From the NCBI GenBank assembly GCA_963819975.1, contig CAWFYE010000007.1, forward strand, positions 744,001 to 808,000: DNA of 64,000 nt, given 5' to 3'. Numbering within the stretch: the first letter of the stretch is position 1; each line of letters opens with the position of its first letter. The notes under the pieces are model-generated. The model was not told where the DNA came from and did no database searches. It was given only the letters and a program-made list of their open reading frames with translations. The DNA comes from Palsa-1392 sp963819975 (lineage in GTDB: Bacteria > Verrucomicrobiota > Verrucomicrobiia > Chthoniobacterales > UBA10450). Of the stretch, positions 6,672 to 15,765 are shown piece by piece. The position numbers were made by a program, and so were the translations under genes.

Positions 6672-9053
6672 CTAATGGTAAACCGTCGCCGGTTCCGGCC
6701 CCGCGAGCACCGCCTTGAAACGCGGATCGTTGCGTAGGGGATCCCATTCCCAGCTCAGGCGAAGCCGCGCGAGGCTGATCTCGTCGGCGGCGGGAGTGGT
6801 GAGGAGTTGGGTGAGTAACGTGACGGCCTCATCCACTTCGCCCGTCTGTGCGCAGACAAAAGCCAGTCTCGAGCGGTAGATTGGACCCGCGACGGCGTCC
6901 TTGCTCTCCGGGCAGAGCTCGACAGCACGACGCGCTTCGCGGAGCGCGTCCTCTTTTTGCCCGAGCAGGGCGTTGAGCCTGCCTAACAAGGAGTGGAAGG
7001 TCGGGTCGTCGGGAGATTCGCGCGCTTTGCTCTCGTAGAGCGGTTTGATTTCATCGAGCAAGGCGCGCGCCCGTTCCCGATCGTCCTGGGCGACAGCGAG
7101 GCAAGCCCGATACCAAGGGGCGGGCGCGAAGGCGGTAAATTCCTCCAGCGAACGATCGGGCACGATGGTTTCCGCGGCCGCAAAATCGCGCGCGAACATC
7201 GCGAATTCCCATCGGGCGTGGTTCACTGCCGGCTTGTTCTTGAGCGTATCCGAGAGCCTGTCCAGGGTGGTCCGGGAAAGATCGGGCGATCCACTTTCAC
7301 CGAACTGGGCCGCGGCCAAACCGATCCAGCCCTCGACCTGCTGCGGTTCGAGTTGCAATCCTTCTTCGTAACTCTCTTTCGCCGCACTCCATTGCCGCAG
7401 GCTGAGTTCGGTCGCCGGTCCGGCGTTAAAATGCGCTTGGAGCGGATCGAGTTCCCGGGCGCGGGCGAAAACCCCGAGCGCGTCCCGCCAGCGTCCCTGC
7501 CGGCGATAAACGAAGCCGGAAAAATCGAGCACCTCAGAATTGTTAGGCAAGGCCGCGCCCGCGATGGCGAATTCTTTCAAGGCCGCCGCGTAATCCTTGT
7601 CGATCCGGTAATAACAGAGGCCGAGGGCCAGGTGCGCCTCGCCCAGCTGCGGCGCGCGGAGCAGAGTCTCGTCGGCCAGTGTACGGGCTCTTTCTTTGCG
7701 AAAAGGTTCGCGCCCGATCGAATACATCAAACTGTTGAGCATGGAAGCGCGGGCGCGGGCGAGAGTGAATTCGGGATCGAGCGCGATCGCCTGGACGTAG
7801 AGTTTGTCGGCCTGGACCGCTTCTTCCTTCGAAGCGGCCACTAGCAGCAGTTCGTTGGCCTGCAAATAGAGCAGGTAGGCGTCTGGGCTGTTGGTCGGCT
7901 TCGTCGCGATCCGAGTCTTTTCTTCCGGCGCCAATTTCGCCTGCAGTTGCTCGGCGATGGAACGCGCGATTTCGCTTTGGATGGCGAAGACGTCGGCCAG
8001 ATCGCGATCGTAGGTCTCAGCCCAGAGATGGGCATCGGTCCGGGCATCGATCAGCTGTGCATTGACCCGCACCTTCCCCGCGACCCGCTGCACACTGCCT
8101 TCGAGCAGGTTGGCGACCCCGAGCTGTTTCCCGATCACACGCAGGTCGCGCACGTCGCCGCTTCGGTACTGCATTACGCTTGAGCGGCTGATCACTTTGA
8201 GGTCGGCGATTTTGGCCAGGTTGGTTAGAATTTCGTCCTGCACACCGTCGGCGAAGTAAGCGTTCGCCTTCTCTTCGCTCAGGTTTTCAAAGGGCAGGAC
8301 GGCAATGCTTTTTTCCGGGATAGCCGGGACGCTTGCCACTGCGCTCGGTTCCACCGTGGGTCCGCCCGAATGGAAGCCGAACCGCCAGATGAGTCCGCCT
8401 AACGACCATACGATGGCGACGGCGATCACCCAGGTAAGCCAATTCGGTCGCGGCGCACGAGGCGCGGCGAGGGGCGCTCGCCTTTTTGTGATGCTCGAAG
8501 GCGTCGCGGGATTGCCCGCCTCGGGCGTGAAGAGATTCACGAGATGAACCAGCGTCCCGTGTTTGACCTCGACTTCCCCGAGATCGTGCAGGTTTGGATT
8601 CCAGCGGGGATAAGGGGCGAGATCGTCCGCCGCGCGCTTCGAAAGCAGGATATGTCCGGCGTCGCCGCAATCCATCACCCGCTGGGCGAGATCGATCCCT
8701 GCGCCAGCAACGTTGGCTCGCTCGTTGACATCGAGGACCCGGTTGATCGGCCCGCTGTGGATCCCCATCCGCAGCGACAGATCGAGATGTTGCCGCAGTG
8801 TGGCGCCAATCTCGAGGGCGCACTCCACCGCCTGTTCGAGATCGCTCCGGAAGACGAGCGCCATGCCGTCGCCGGTTGGGAGCCGGATCAAGTCGCCTTC
8901 CTGCGCCCCCCGTACCGGGCCGGTTTCACGCACGATCCGTTTGAGAGCCTCGAGGAGCGCGCTCTGCTCGTTGATGAGCCGTTTGGAATAGCCGACTATG
9001 TCGATGAAAAGGACGTGGCCGATCTCGGCTTTGAGATCTGGTTCGTTAGGCAT
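6672..9053 (-). CDS. adenylate/guanylate cyclase-domain protein with TM, TolB/FlgO-like domain and TPR repeats
   Basis: A 793-residue protein. Residues 10-170 form a class III nucleotide cyclase domain: the two metal-binding aspartates are visible as D18 (LFIDIVGYS) and D62 (LPTGDGMALVF). A proline-rich linker and one transmembrane helix (near WLTWVIAVAIVWSLGGLIW) follow. Next is a domain starting SIAVLPFENLSEEKANAYF, typical of the TolB-N/FlgO-like module attached to such cyclases, and then several TPR repeats to the C-terminus. Family knowledge suggests a membrane-tethered signalling protein with cytoplasmic cyclase and periplasmic TPR part. Whether the cyclase makes cAMP, or is active at all, is unknown. 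A paralogue lies at 18377-20509. A CGTTAGGC copy abuts its start codon. Confidence 0.88.
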   Translation of the reverse strand: MPNEPDLKAEIGHVLFIDIVGYSKRLINEQSALLEALKRIVRETGPVRGAQEGDLIRLPTGDGMALVFRSDLEQAVECALEIGATLRQHLDLSLRMGIHSGPINRVLDVNERANVAGAGIDLAQRVMDCGDAGHILLSKRAADDLAPYPRWNPNLHDLGEVEVKHGTLVHLVNLFTPEAGNPATPSSITKRRAPLAAPRAPRPNWLTWVIAVAIVWSLGGLIWRFGFHSGGPTVEPSAVASVPAIPEKSIAVLPFENLSEEKANAYFADGVQDEILTNLAKIADLKVISRSSVMQYRSGDVRDLRVIGKQLGVANLLEGSVQRVAGKVRVNAQLIDARTDAHLWAETYDRDLADVFAIQSEIARSIAEQLQAKLAPEEKTRIATKPTNSPDAYLLYLQANELLLVAASKEEAVQADKLYVQAIALDPEFTLARARASMLNSLMYSIGREPFRKERARTLADETLLRAPQLGEAHLALGLCYYRIDKDYAAALKEFAIAGAALPNNSEVLDFSGFVYRRQGRWRDALGVFARARELDPLQAHFNAGPATELSLRQWSAAKESYEEGLQLEPQQVEGWIGLAAAQFGESGSPDLSRTTLDRLSDTLKNKPAVNHARWEFAMFARDFAAAETIVPDRSLEEFTAFAPAPWYRACLAVAQDDRERARALLDEIKPLYESKARESPDDPTFHSLLGRLNALLGQKEDALREARRAVELCPESKDAVAGPIYRSRLAFVCAQTGEVDEAVTLLTQLLTTPAADEISLARLRLSWEWDPLRNDPRFKAVLAGPEPATVYH

Positions 9054-9264
9054 AGGGCTTTATTAAAAATCGCCGTCCGCGGTCCAGCGGTGCACCGCAA
9101 TCTAGATCGACCTCGGCGGCGAGACGATAAATTTGTGGCGAGGCAGCGGTGCTGTTGAAAGACTATCGGGTCAGGAGGATGATGGCTCGTTAGGCAGATA
9201 TTCGCGGTCAAGCGGGAGATTTTTTTTCTTGTCCGATGCCGCGGGCAGAGAATAAAAAACAAAT
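9054..9264. promoter_or_regulatory. divergent intergenic region between cyclase-TPR gene and cytochrome operon
   Basis: This 211-base gap must hold the promoters of the minus-strand cyclase-TPR gene and of the plus-strand cytochrome block. I see no strong -35/-10 pair. Two copies of TCGTTAGGC flank or lie in it (9044-9051, overlapping the cyclase start codon, and 9188-9195). There is an A-rich tract just before the GTG start at 9265. Confidence 0.4.
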
Positions 9265-11433
9265 GTGAAACCGAGCCTGATGGAAGCCGGTTTGGCCACG
9301 CGATTTCAAGTCGTCTTCAGGGGAGGGTGCGCCCTCGCGGCCCTCCTCTGTCTCGCCCCCGGCTGCCGGAAAACTCCCGAGGACGAAGCGAAGCTGGCCG
9401 GGCTTTCTCCGAAGGATTTGCCGCAGATCACGGCCGACATTTTCAAGCCGATGGATGGCGGGATCGCGCTCAGCCCGGAAGAGACCATGGGCCGCAACAC
9501 GTGGAACCTCTGGAGCGGCGGCAACCAGCATTTCTGGGATCAGGTCGCGCGCGACAGCTTCGGCCTGATGGATCTGCTCAAAATGCTCGACAACCGCAAA
9601 TACACCCGCGACGAGCGCTTCAAAACTCTTGGACTGGTCAACGAACCCGGCTTCCGCGCCGCGACCGAGCCGGATGAATACGGCCTCTGGCTCGACGAAC
9701 AGGTCGAACCGGAGCCGCAGGGGATCGATTACAAAGTCTACGGCAAACCCTCCGGCGTTCTCGGCTTTCGCCTTTTTCCCAACCCGGAGTTCGACGAGGC
9801 AGCGCGCAAGAAATGGGACGGCGCGAAGTTCATGGACGACCCGCACTATTTCAGCGACAACCATCTCGTTAGGCCGTACCGGGTCGGAGTCGCCTGCGGC
9901 GCCTGCCACATCTCTCCCCATCCTTCCAATCCGCCGGCCGATCCGGAAAATCCACGCTGGGAAGAACTCGCCTCCGCCATCGGCAACCAGTACATCCGCG
10001 AGGGCAAGGTTTTCGCGCCTAACGTTGAGAAGGGAGGTTTCTTTTACGAAATGCTGGCCGCACAACCCCCCGGCACGTCCGACACCTCACGCATCGCGAC
10101 CGATCACATCAACAATCCCAATGCGATCAATGCCATCTTTCTCCTCGGCGAGCGCGAACGCATTGCGACTCAGGAGAAAATGGCCGGCGGCACCCTCGCC
10201 TTGCCGGGCGAGACGGAAGAAATGGCCGTCCCCCACATCCTCAAGGACGGCGCCGACTCGATTGGCGTCCCCGGTGCCACCATCCGCGTTTACGTCAACA
10301 TCGGGATGTTCTCGGAGTATTGGCTTACTCGGCATAACCGGCTCATCGGCCTGACAGATCAGAAGCCTTTTGAAATTTCGTACGCCCGCGGGCACTCGGT
10401 CTTTTGGCGCGCGACCGAAGAACGTCTCGCCAATGTCGCGGCCTTCTTCCGCCGCCTGCAACCGTTTAAGCTGGCCGACACGCCGGGTGGCGCAGCCTAC
10501 ATCACTTCGGACGAAGCGGTTCTGAACCGGGGCAAACTCGTCTTTGCCAATAGTTGCGCCTACTGCCACTCGAGCAAACAGCCGCCAGCCGGGATCGACC
10601 CGCAATCGGGCGATGGCAAGGCCTGGTTCCGGACCGCGGTCATGCAGCCTGATTTTCTCGAGAACAATTTTCTCTCTACGGACAAGCGCTATCCGCTCTC
10701 AAAAATCCAGACCAACTCTGCGCGCGCCCTCGGCACCAACGCCATGCCCAACCACGTCTGGGACAACTTCTCGTCCCAGACTTATAAGGAGCTGCCGCTG
10801 CCCGATGAGGTAGATCTTTACAACCCGTTCAACGAAGGACAGCCGATCAAGTTCCAGCCGAAAACGAAGCACACCGGCCCCGGCTTTGTGCGAGTGGCTT
10901 CGCTCGTTAGCGTCTGGAGTTCGGCGCCCTTCCTGCATAACAACGCGCTCGGCAAATTCACCGGCGACCCCTCGGTCGCGGGCCGGCTCGAGGCCTACAA
11001 CGACGCCGCCGAGAAATTGCTCTGGCCGCAGAAACGCCTCGGCAAAGACTCCATCTGGCGCACCCAAAATGAATGCAATCTGCATTTGCGAAAGGAATTC
11101 GTGCCGAAGCCGCTCCGGGCGTTCGCCGACAAAGAGGGCTGGTTAAAGCTGGGACCAATCCCGAAAGGCACGCCGGTTAACCTGCTCGGTAATCTCGAGC
11201 CGGACTTTGGGCAGCTCGCTTCACTCACCGCCGCGCTAAGCAAGGCGCTGGTCGCGATTCACGCCAAAAATCTCTCGTCCGAACAAGCCCGCGACGAACT
11301 GATCAAAACCGTCCCGCAATTGCTCGCGGCCAGCAAATGCCCCGACTTCATCGAAGATAACGGCCATTACTTTGGCACCGATCTGTCCGACGAAGACAAG
11401 CGTGCTCTGATCGAATACATGAAAACCTTCTAA
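9265..11433 (+). CDS. di-haem c-type cytochrome lipoprotein (RoxA / cytochrome c peroxidase-like)
   Basis: A 722-residue protein with a GTG start. A short charged N-terminus, a hydrophobic segment and ALLCLAPGC give a lipobox, so it is probably a lipoprotein. Two haem c attachment sites are present: C211-G-A-C-H215 and C431-A-Y-C-H435. The second lies after SDEAVLNRGKLVFANSCAYC, the usual cytochrome c domain opening. A later piece, SVWSSAPFLHNNALG, resembles the 'aPYLHNGS' signature of RoxA-like and di-haem cytochrome c peroxidase-like proteins. It leads a tight block with a 144-residue protein and two more di-haem cytochromes. A role in periplasmic electron transfer or oxidation is inferred; the substrate is unknown. 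It contains TCGTTAGGC copies at 9867 and 10017. Confidence 0.82.
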   Translation: MKPSLMEAGLATRFQVVFRGGCALAALLCLAPGCRKTPEDEAKLAGLSPKDLPQITADIFKPMDGGIALSPEETMGRNTWNLWSGGNQHFWDQVARDSFGLMDLLKMLDNRKYTRDERFKTLGLVNEPGFRAATEPDEYGLWLDEQVEPEPQGIDYKVYGKPSGVLGFRLFPNPEFDEAARKKWDGAKFMDDPHYFSDNHLVRPYRVGVACGACHISPHPSNPPADPENPRWEELASAIGNQYIREGKVFAPNVEKGGFFYEMLAAQPPGTSDTSRIATDHINNPNAINAIFLLGERERIATQEKMAGGTLALPGETEEMAVPHILKDGADSIGVPGATIRVYVNIGMFSEYWLTRHNRLIGLTDQKPFEISYARGHSVFWRATEERLANVAAFFRRLQPFKLADTPGGAAYITSDEAVLNRGKLVFANSCAYCHSSKQPPAGIDPQSGDGKAWFRTAVMQPDFLENNFLSTDKRYPLSKIQTNSARALGTNAMPNHVWDNFSSQTYKELPLPDEVDLYNPFNEGQPIKFQPKTKHTGPGFVRVASLVSVWSSAPFLHNNALGKFTGDPSVAGRLEAYNDAAEKLLWPQKRLGKDSIWRTQNECNLHLRKEFVPKPLRAFADKEGWLKLGPIPKGTPVNLLGNLEPDFGQLASLTAALSKALVAIHAKNLSSEQARDELIKTVPQLLAASKCPDFIEDNGHYFGTDLSDEDKRALIEYMKTF

Positions 11434-11452
11434 ACCTAACGAAAGGAAACCG

Positions 11453-11887
11453 ATGACCGTTCCAGAGATGCTGAAAATGTCCCAGGCCGACTTGGACGAT
11501 TTGTTCACCAAGAGCCCGGCGGGCGACATTCCGAAGGGTGAAGCGAAGGGCACGGCGATCGTCGCACCGGGCACGACCTATAGCGAAAATATCGCCAATT
11601 TCGTTAGTCACTTTGCCTGGCAGGGCAAAGTCTTCGACCCGGAAAAAGGCGTCCTCCGAAACAAGATCACGCCCTTCGGCCTGAACGCGATCATCGCCAA
11701 GGTCTACAAGGGCGAAAGCTGGATGGACGGCAAGGAGTGCATCGTGCTCGACTACTCCGACACTTCGCTCCTCGCCCATTGGATCCGCGACGAGATCCGC
11801 GAAGTCGCGGAGCGCACGTATCTCGGCAAGGTCTACTGGAGCAAAAAGCGCCTGATCGATTTCGCGCTCGAATTTCCTGCTGCCTGA
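11453..11887 (+). CDS. conserved protein of unknown function in cytochrome operon
   Basis: A 144-residue soluble protein without signal peptide or cysteine-based cofactor motif. The middle reads as a beta-rich domain (GKVFDPEKGVLRNKI, ECIVLDYSDTSLLAHWIRDEI) and ends YLGKVYWSKKRLIDFALEF. I do not recognise a family with certainty. It sits between two di-haem cytochrome genes (19 bases after the first, 15 before the next), so it almost certainly belongs to the same transcript. With no visible export signal, it would act on the cytoplasmic side unless exported by other means. It could be a regulator, a chaperone or a lipid-handling partner; the sequence does not decide. Confidence 0.65.
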   Translation: MTVPEMLKMSQADLDDLFTKSPAGDIPKGEAKGTAIVAPGTTYSENIANFVSHFAWQGKVFDPEKGVLRNKITPFGLNAIIAKVYKGESWMDGKECIVLDYSDTSLLAHWIRDEIREVAERTYLGKVYWSKKRLIDFALEFPAA

Positions 11888-11902
11888 GGAGAGCTCCCGG
11901 CC

Positions 11903-13480
11903 ATGGCCGATCCAACCGCAGCGCCGCACCAGCCGATCACCTGGTGGTGGCGTATCCTCCTGTTGGTCGTCATCGGCTTGATCATCGCTGGAGCCTTTTG
12001 CCTTGCCACCCGGTTCACCCGCGACAAACCGGTTGCCTACGACCAGATCGAGGAGCATTTCAAATACGGTTCGTTAGGCGGGGAACGTGAGTCCGGCATC
12101 CCTTATTGGATCTGGAAGGTTTTGCCCAAGTTATTTCCCGAATATCTGCCTGGGAAAAAGTATATCCCCGGACAGGAATACGCTTCGTTAGGCTTCCTCT
12201 ACGAGCCGGGCAGGGACTTGCCGATTGGGGTTTCGAAACGCAACACCCAGGGAATCGATCGCGTCTTTCTGAACTGCGCCGCCTGTCACGCCGGCTCCGT
12301 TCGCGAGACGCCGCAGAGTCCGCGCACGCTTTACACCGGGATGCCGTCGAACACGGTCGATCTGGAAGGTTTTCAGCGCTTCATTTTTAGCTGCGCGGCC
12401 GATCCGCGATTCAACGCCGACCGCCTGATGTGCGAGATGGCCGCGCTCGGGAGCAAATACGATCTGCTCAACCAGACGATTATGCGCTATTACGCTATCC
12501 CGTTCATGCGCGAGCGACTCCTCATGTTGAAGGACCGCTTTCGCTTCATCGAGTGGGAACCGGATGAGGGCCCGGGCCGGACCGATACTTTTAACCCGGC
12601 CAAGACGCTGGTGAATTATCCGCTCGAGAAAATGGAGACGCGGGAGATCGTCGGCATTTGCGATCTACCGTCGATCTGGCTGCAAGGCCCGCGTCGCGAC
12701 CGCGACATGCAACTGCATTGGGATGGCAACCAGCGCAAAATGGAGGAGCGGAACAAAAACGCCTCCTTTGGCACCGGCGCTTTCCCGCCCACGATCGACC
12801 TCGTCGCCCTGCAGCGGATTGAGGACTGGCTGATCGAGAAAGCGCCGCCGAAATATCCGTTCCCGATCAACGAAGATTTGCGCGCGCAGGGCGAGAAAGT
12901 TTACGGCGAATACTGCGCCAATTGTCACGGACGCAATGGGCGCGACTTCAGCGGAGCGCTGGTCGGAAAGGTCACGCCGATCGCGGAGATCGGGACCGAT
13001 CGTCATCGGCTCGATTCTTTCACCCCCGAGATCGCCGCCACCCTCAGTACCATCTATGCCGGATACCCGTGGCGTTTCAGTCATTTCCGCAAGACGTTCG
13101 GCTACGCGAATTCTCCGCTCGACGGCGTTTGGCTGCGCGCGCCTTACCTGCATAACGGCTCCGTTCCGACCCTGCGCGATTTGCTTAACCCGAGATCAGA
13201 ACGGCCGCTAGTTTTTTACCGGGGTTACGACGTCTACGATCAGAAAAACGTTGGTTTCGTTTCGGACGTGGCCCGCTTCGCTTCTGACGGCCGGAGCCTC
13301 GATGATCCGCAGGACGAGCGGCAATATTTCCTCGTCGACACGCGCGAAAGACCGGGCGGCCGCACCCCGCGTGAGCGCAACGAAGGCAACTCCAATGTCG
13401 GTCACGAAGGTCCCGCCTACGGCACGACCCTGACTGACGCGGAGAAAGATGCGGTCGTTGAATATCTGAAAACTTTCTAA
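11903..13480 (+). CDS. membrane-anchored di-haem c-type cytochrome (RoxA-like)
   Basis: A 525-residue protein. One N-terminal membrane helix (about residues 14-34, WWWRILLLVVIGLIIAGAF) anchors a periplasmic domain with two haem c motifs, C125-A-A-C-H and C338-A-N-C-H. The C-terminal part contains APYLHNGSVPTLRDLLN followed by FYRGYDVYD, a signature of RoxA-like and CytoC_perox-type di-haem proteins. It is a close paralogue of the next gene, with the same haem spacing and the same FKYGSLG box after the anchor. Likely an electron-transfer or oxygenase/peroxidase-type enzyme in the periplasm. Two TCGTTAGGC copies (12072, 12186) code for Ser-Leu-Gly with the uncommon TTA codon. Confidence 0.85.
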   Translation: MADPTAAPHQPITWWWRILLLVVIGLIIAGAFCLATRFTRDKPVAYDQIEEHFKYGSLGGERESGIPYWIWKVLPKLFPEYLPGKKYIPGQEYASLGFLYEPGRDLPIGVSKRNTQGIDRVFLNCAACHAGSVRETPQSPRTLYTGMPSNTVDLEGFQRFIFSCAADPRFNADRLMCEMAALGSKYDLLNQTIMRYYAIPFMRERLLMLKDRFRFIEWEPDEGPGRTDTFNPAKTLVNYPLEKMETREIVGICDLPSIWLQGPRRDRDMQLHWDGNQRKMEERNKNASFGTGAFPPTIDLVALQRIEDWLIEKAPPKYPFPINEDLRAQGEKVYGEYCANCHGRNGRDFSGALVGKVTPIAEIGTDRHRLDSFTPEIAATLSTIYAGYPWRFSHFRKTFGYANSPLDGVWLRAPYLHNGSVPTLRDLLNPRSERPLVFYRGYDVYDQKNVGFVSDVARFASDGRSLDDPQDERQYFLVDTRERPGGRTPRERNEGNSNVGHEGPAYGTTLTDAEKDAVVEYLKTF

Positions 13481-13481
13481 A

Positions 13482-15011
13482 ATGAAATTATCTCCGAAAA
13501 TGCGGCGGCTGCTCTGGACGAGCGGAGTGCTCCTCGTCCTCCTGCTCGCGCTCGGCGGACTTTTCACCTGGGAGAAGTTCTTCCGCCAGGAGCGGCAGGT
13601 CTTCGCCAGCGAGGAAGAGCAATTCAAATACGGATCGTTAGGCGCGGAAGGCGACCGCGGCATTCCCTACTACCTCTGGCTCGTTCTGCCGCGTGTTTTT
13701 CCCGATCTCATGCCGGGCCCGGGCGGCTACAAATCGTTTGGCGTGGTCTGGGAAGAAGGTCGCGAAATCCCGGTTGGGTTCTCGAAAAAGAGAGTCGGCT
13801 TCGATCGGATCACAAACAACTGCGCCATCTGCCACACCGCCACCTATCGCGAACGCGAGGAGGAAACACCGCATGTCGTGGTGGCTGCGGGAAGCCCGGC
13901 TCGGCTCCAGGACATGCTCCGCTTTCTTTTTAAAGCCGCGCATGACCCTCGCTTCAACGCCGACACGATCATGAATGAAATCCGCCTCGTGAGCGGAAAC
14001 GATTACGGGAATGGTGGCCTCTCCTTCATCGACCGCCAGATCTATCGCTACCTCCTCATTCCCCTGACGAAGAAAGCGCTTCTCGAGCAGGAAAAAGCCT
14101 TTACCTGGATGAATCGCTACGTCAGCAGCGGCCAGCCGAAACCGGACTGGGGCCCGGGGCGTGACGACGCCATGAACCTGACGAAGTATTTCATGACCGG
14201 ACTCCCCGAGGACGACACCGTCGGGCCGACCGATTTTCCCTCGATCTGGAACCTTGGGGTCAGGAGTGGAAAAGACAAAGCCGGCAAGCAAATGCTGCTC
14301 AACTGGACGGGCGACACGCCGGCGGTCCGCTCGGTTCTAATCGACTCCGCCCTCGGCCTTGGCGCGCCGCCCCGCCCGTGGTTTTTGCAGCGGATGGCGG
14401 ACCTCGATCGATACCTGAGCAATCTTCCGCCGCCGGCCTGGCCCTTCGACAAGACGAGACCGATCAATCAGCAGCTCGCCGCCGAAGGGCAAAAGATTTA
14501 TGCCCGCGACTGCGCCTCCTGCCACGAGCCGCGGGGGGAATTTACGAGCAAAGTGATCCCGCTCGCGCAAATCGGGACCGACCCGGAACGCATGCACTCC
14601 TGGTCGAAAGCGGCCGCGGAAGAGGCGAACCGCAAAGTAAAAGAACTCGGGATCGATCGGCCGCCCATGACCGAGCTTGATCCCTATGGCTACCTCTCGC
14701 CGCCGCTCGACGGCCTCTGGTTGCGAGCCCCCTATCTGCACAATGGATCCGTCCCGACCCTGCGCGACCTCCTCAATCCGCCTAACGAACGGCTCCAGAT
14801 TTTTTATCGCGGCTATGACGTCTACGATCCGGTTAGAGTCGGTTTCCAGGAACCGTCCGAGCGCGCGGTCGGTCCCCTCGGTAAAATGGAGCAGCGCTAT
14901 TTTCTCTTCGACACCCGCCAGCGGGGCAACGGGAACGGCGGCCACCTCTACGGTACTACCCTCCCGCCCGAGCAAAAAGATCAGTTGCTCGAATATCTCA
15001 AGACGTTGTGA
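13482..15011 (+). CDS. membrane-anchored di-haem c-type cytochrome (RoxA-like), paralogue of 11903-13480
   Basis: A 509-residue protein starting one base after the previous stop. An N-terminal membrane helix (TSGVLLVLLLALGGLFTW) is followed by a periplasmic region with haem motifs C114-A-I-C-H and C344-A-S-C-H, and the APYLHNGSVPTLRDLLN / FYRGYDVYD signature near the end. Compared with its upstream paralogue it keeps the FKYGSLG box and overall length, so the pair arose by tandem duplication. It ends the cytochrome block; 61 bases separate it from the next unknown gene. Enzymatic activity (oxygenase, peroxidase or simple electron carrier) cannot be settled from sequence. TCGTTAGGC motifs are at 13636 and 14780. 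Confidence 0.85.
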   Translation: MKLSPKMRRLLWTSGVLLVLLLALGGLFTWEKFFRQERQVFASEEEQFKYGSLGAEGDRGIPYYLWLVLPRVFPDLMPGPGGYKSFGVVWEEGREIPVGFSKKRVGFDRITNNCAICHTATYREREEETPHVVVAAGSPARLQDMLRFLFKAAHDPRFNADTIMNEIRLVSGNDYGNGGLSFIDRQIYRYLLIPLTKKALLEQEKAFTWMNRYVSSGQPKPDWGPGRDDAMNLTKYFMTGLPEDDTVGPTDFPSIWNLGVRSGKDKAGKQMLLNWTGDTPAVRSVLIDSALGLGAPPRPWFLQRMADLDRYLSNLPPPAWPFDKTRPINQQLAAEGQKIYARDCASCHEPRGEFTSKVIPLAQIGTDPERMHSWSKAAAEEANRKVKELGIDRPPMTELDPYGYLSPPLDGLWLRAPYLHNGSVPTLRDLLNPPNERLQIFYRGYDVYDPVRVGFQEPSERAVGPLGKMEQRYFLFDTRQRGNGNGGHLYGTTLPPEQKDQLLEYLKTL

Positions 15012-15072
15012 GCTGCGGCTCGCGTGATCCTCCTTGTCGCGCGGCATCGCTTAAGCTTATGATAGGCCTCCG

Positions 15073-15765
15073 ATGATCCAGGCTAATTGTCGGGCGCGGT
15101 TTACGGCGGCGGATTTCCAATTCATCGTGCGGACGCTGGCCCGTTCGCCTAACGATCAAGTCTCCCTCGTCGATCTCCTGAGCGACGCTGAAACCCGCGA
15201 CGCGGTCCTCGATCATCCGCGGCTCGTGGAAGCGATTCTATCCCATGCCGGGCACCTCTCGATTTCGTCCTCCTTTTACTTTTACGTGCTCGCCCGACAC
15301 GTCCTGAGACGGGCCGACATCACCGACCGCAAACTCTCGGATTACATCGGCTCTCTCCTCGAGACTTTTTCCCGTGCCAACGGCTTGCGCGCGCCCCATT
15401 CCGAGGAGGATTCCGGCCGCCAGTATCTCTCCGACATGTTGATCGCGCTGACCCGGGCAAGCTCAGCGGAAAGTTTTCTGCTCCGCGCGCACGTCGGCAA
15501 CTACTCGCTTTTCGTGAGCGGAATTTTCCATGAGAATGCCCAGCATCGCAGCCGGCGGGGCGCGCCCGACTTGGAGTTTTACGAAAAAATTGGCCGGACC
15601 AGTTTCCAGCTCGTGGCCTCGCACTCGACCGCGCGCCGCTGTGAGCTCAACGATGTCTTTGAAGAACTGGCCGACCGCTTCCACGACGTCCGTCTCGCGC
15701 TTAATCGTCTCTCGGATGAGCTGCTCAATCTGGACGACGACCATCGCGCTTCGCTCTTGCTTTGA
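15073..15765 (+). CDS. unknown helical protein, first of a coupled pair
   Basis: A 230-residue soluble protein, predominantly helical, with no signal peptide, membrane helix or recognised motif. Notable pieces are SSFYFYVLARHVLRRADI and FVSGIFHENAQHRSRRGAPD near the middle. The last bases overlap the TTG start of the next gene (TTGA), indicating translational coupling. It follows the cytochrome block by 61 bases in the same direction and may be part of that transcript. I do not recognise the family and assign no function. Confidence 0.6.
   Translation: MIQANCRARFTAADFQFIVRTLARSPNDQVSLVDLLSDAETRDAVLDHPRLVEAILSHAGHLSISSSFYFYVLARHVLRRADITDRKLSDYIGSLLETFSRANGLRAPHSEEDSGRQYLSDMLIALTRASSAESFLLRAHVGNYSLFVSGIFHENAQHRSRRGAPDLEFYEKIGRTSFQLVASHSTARRCELNDVFEELADRFHDVRLALNRLSDELLNLDDDHRASLLL

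Noticed and set aside
6993..7844. 283-residue plus-strand open frame
   Set aside because: Antisense to the TPR region of the cyclase gene; low-information shadow sequence.
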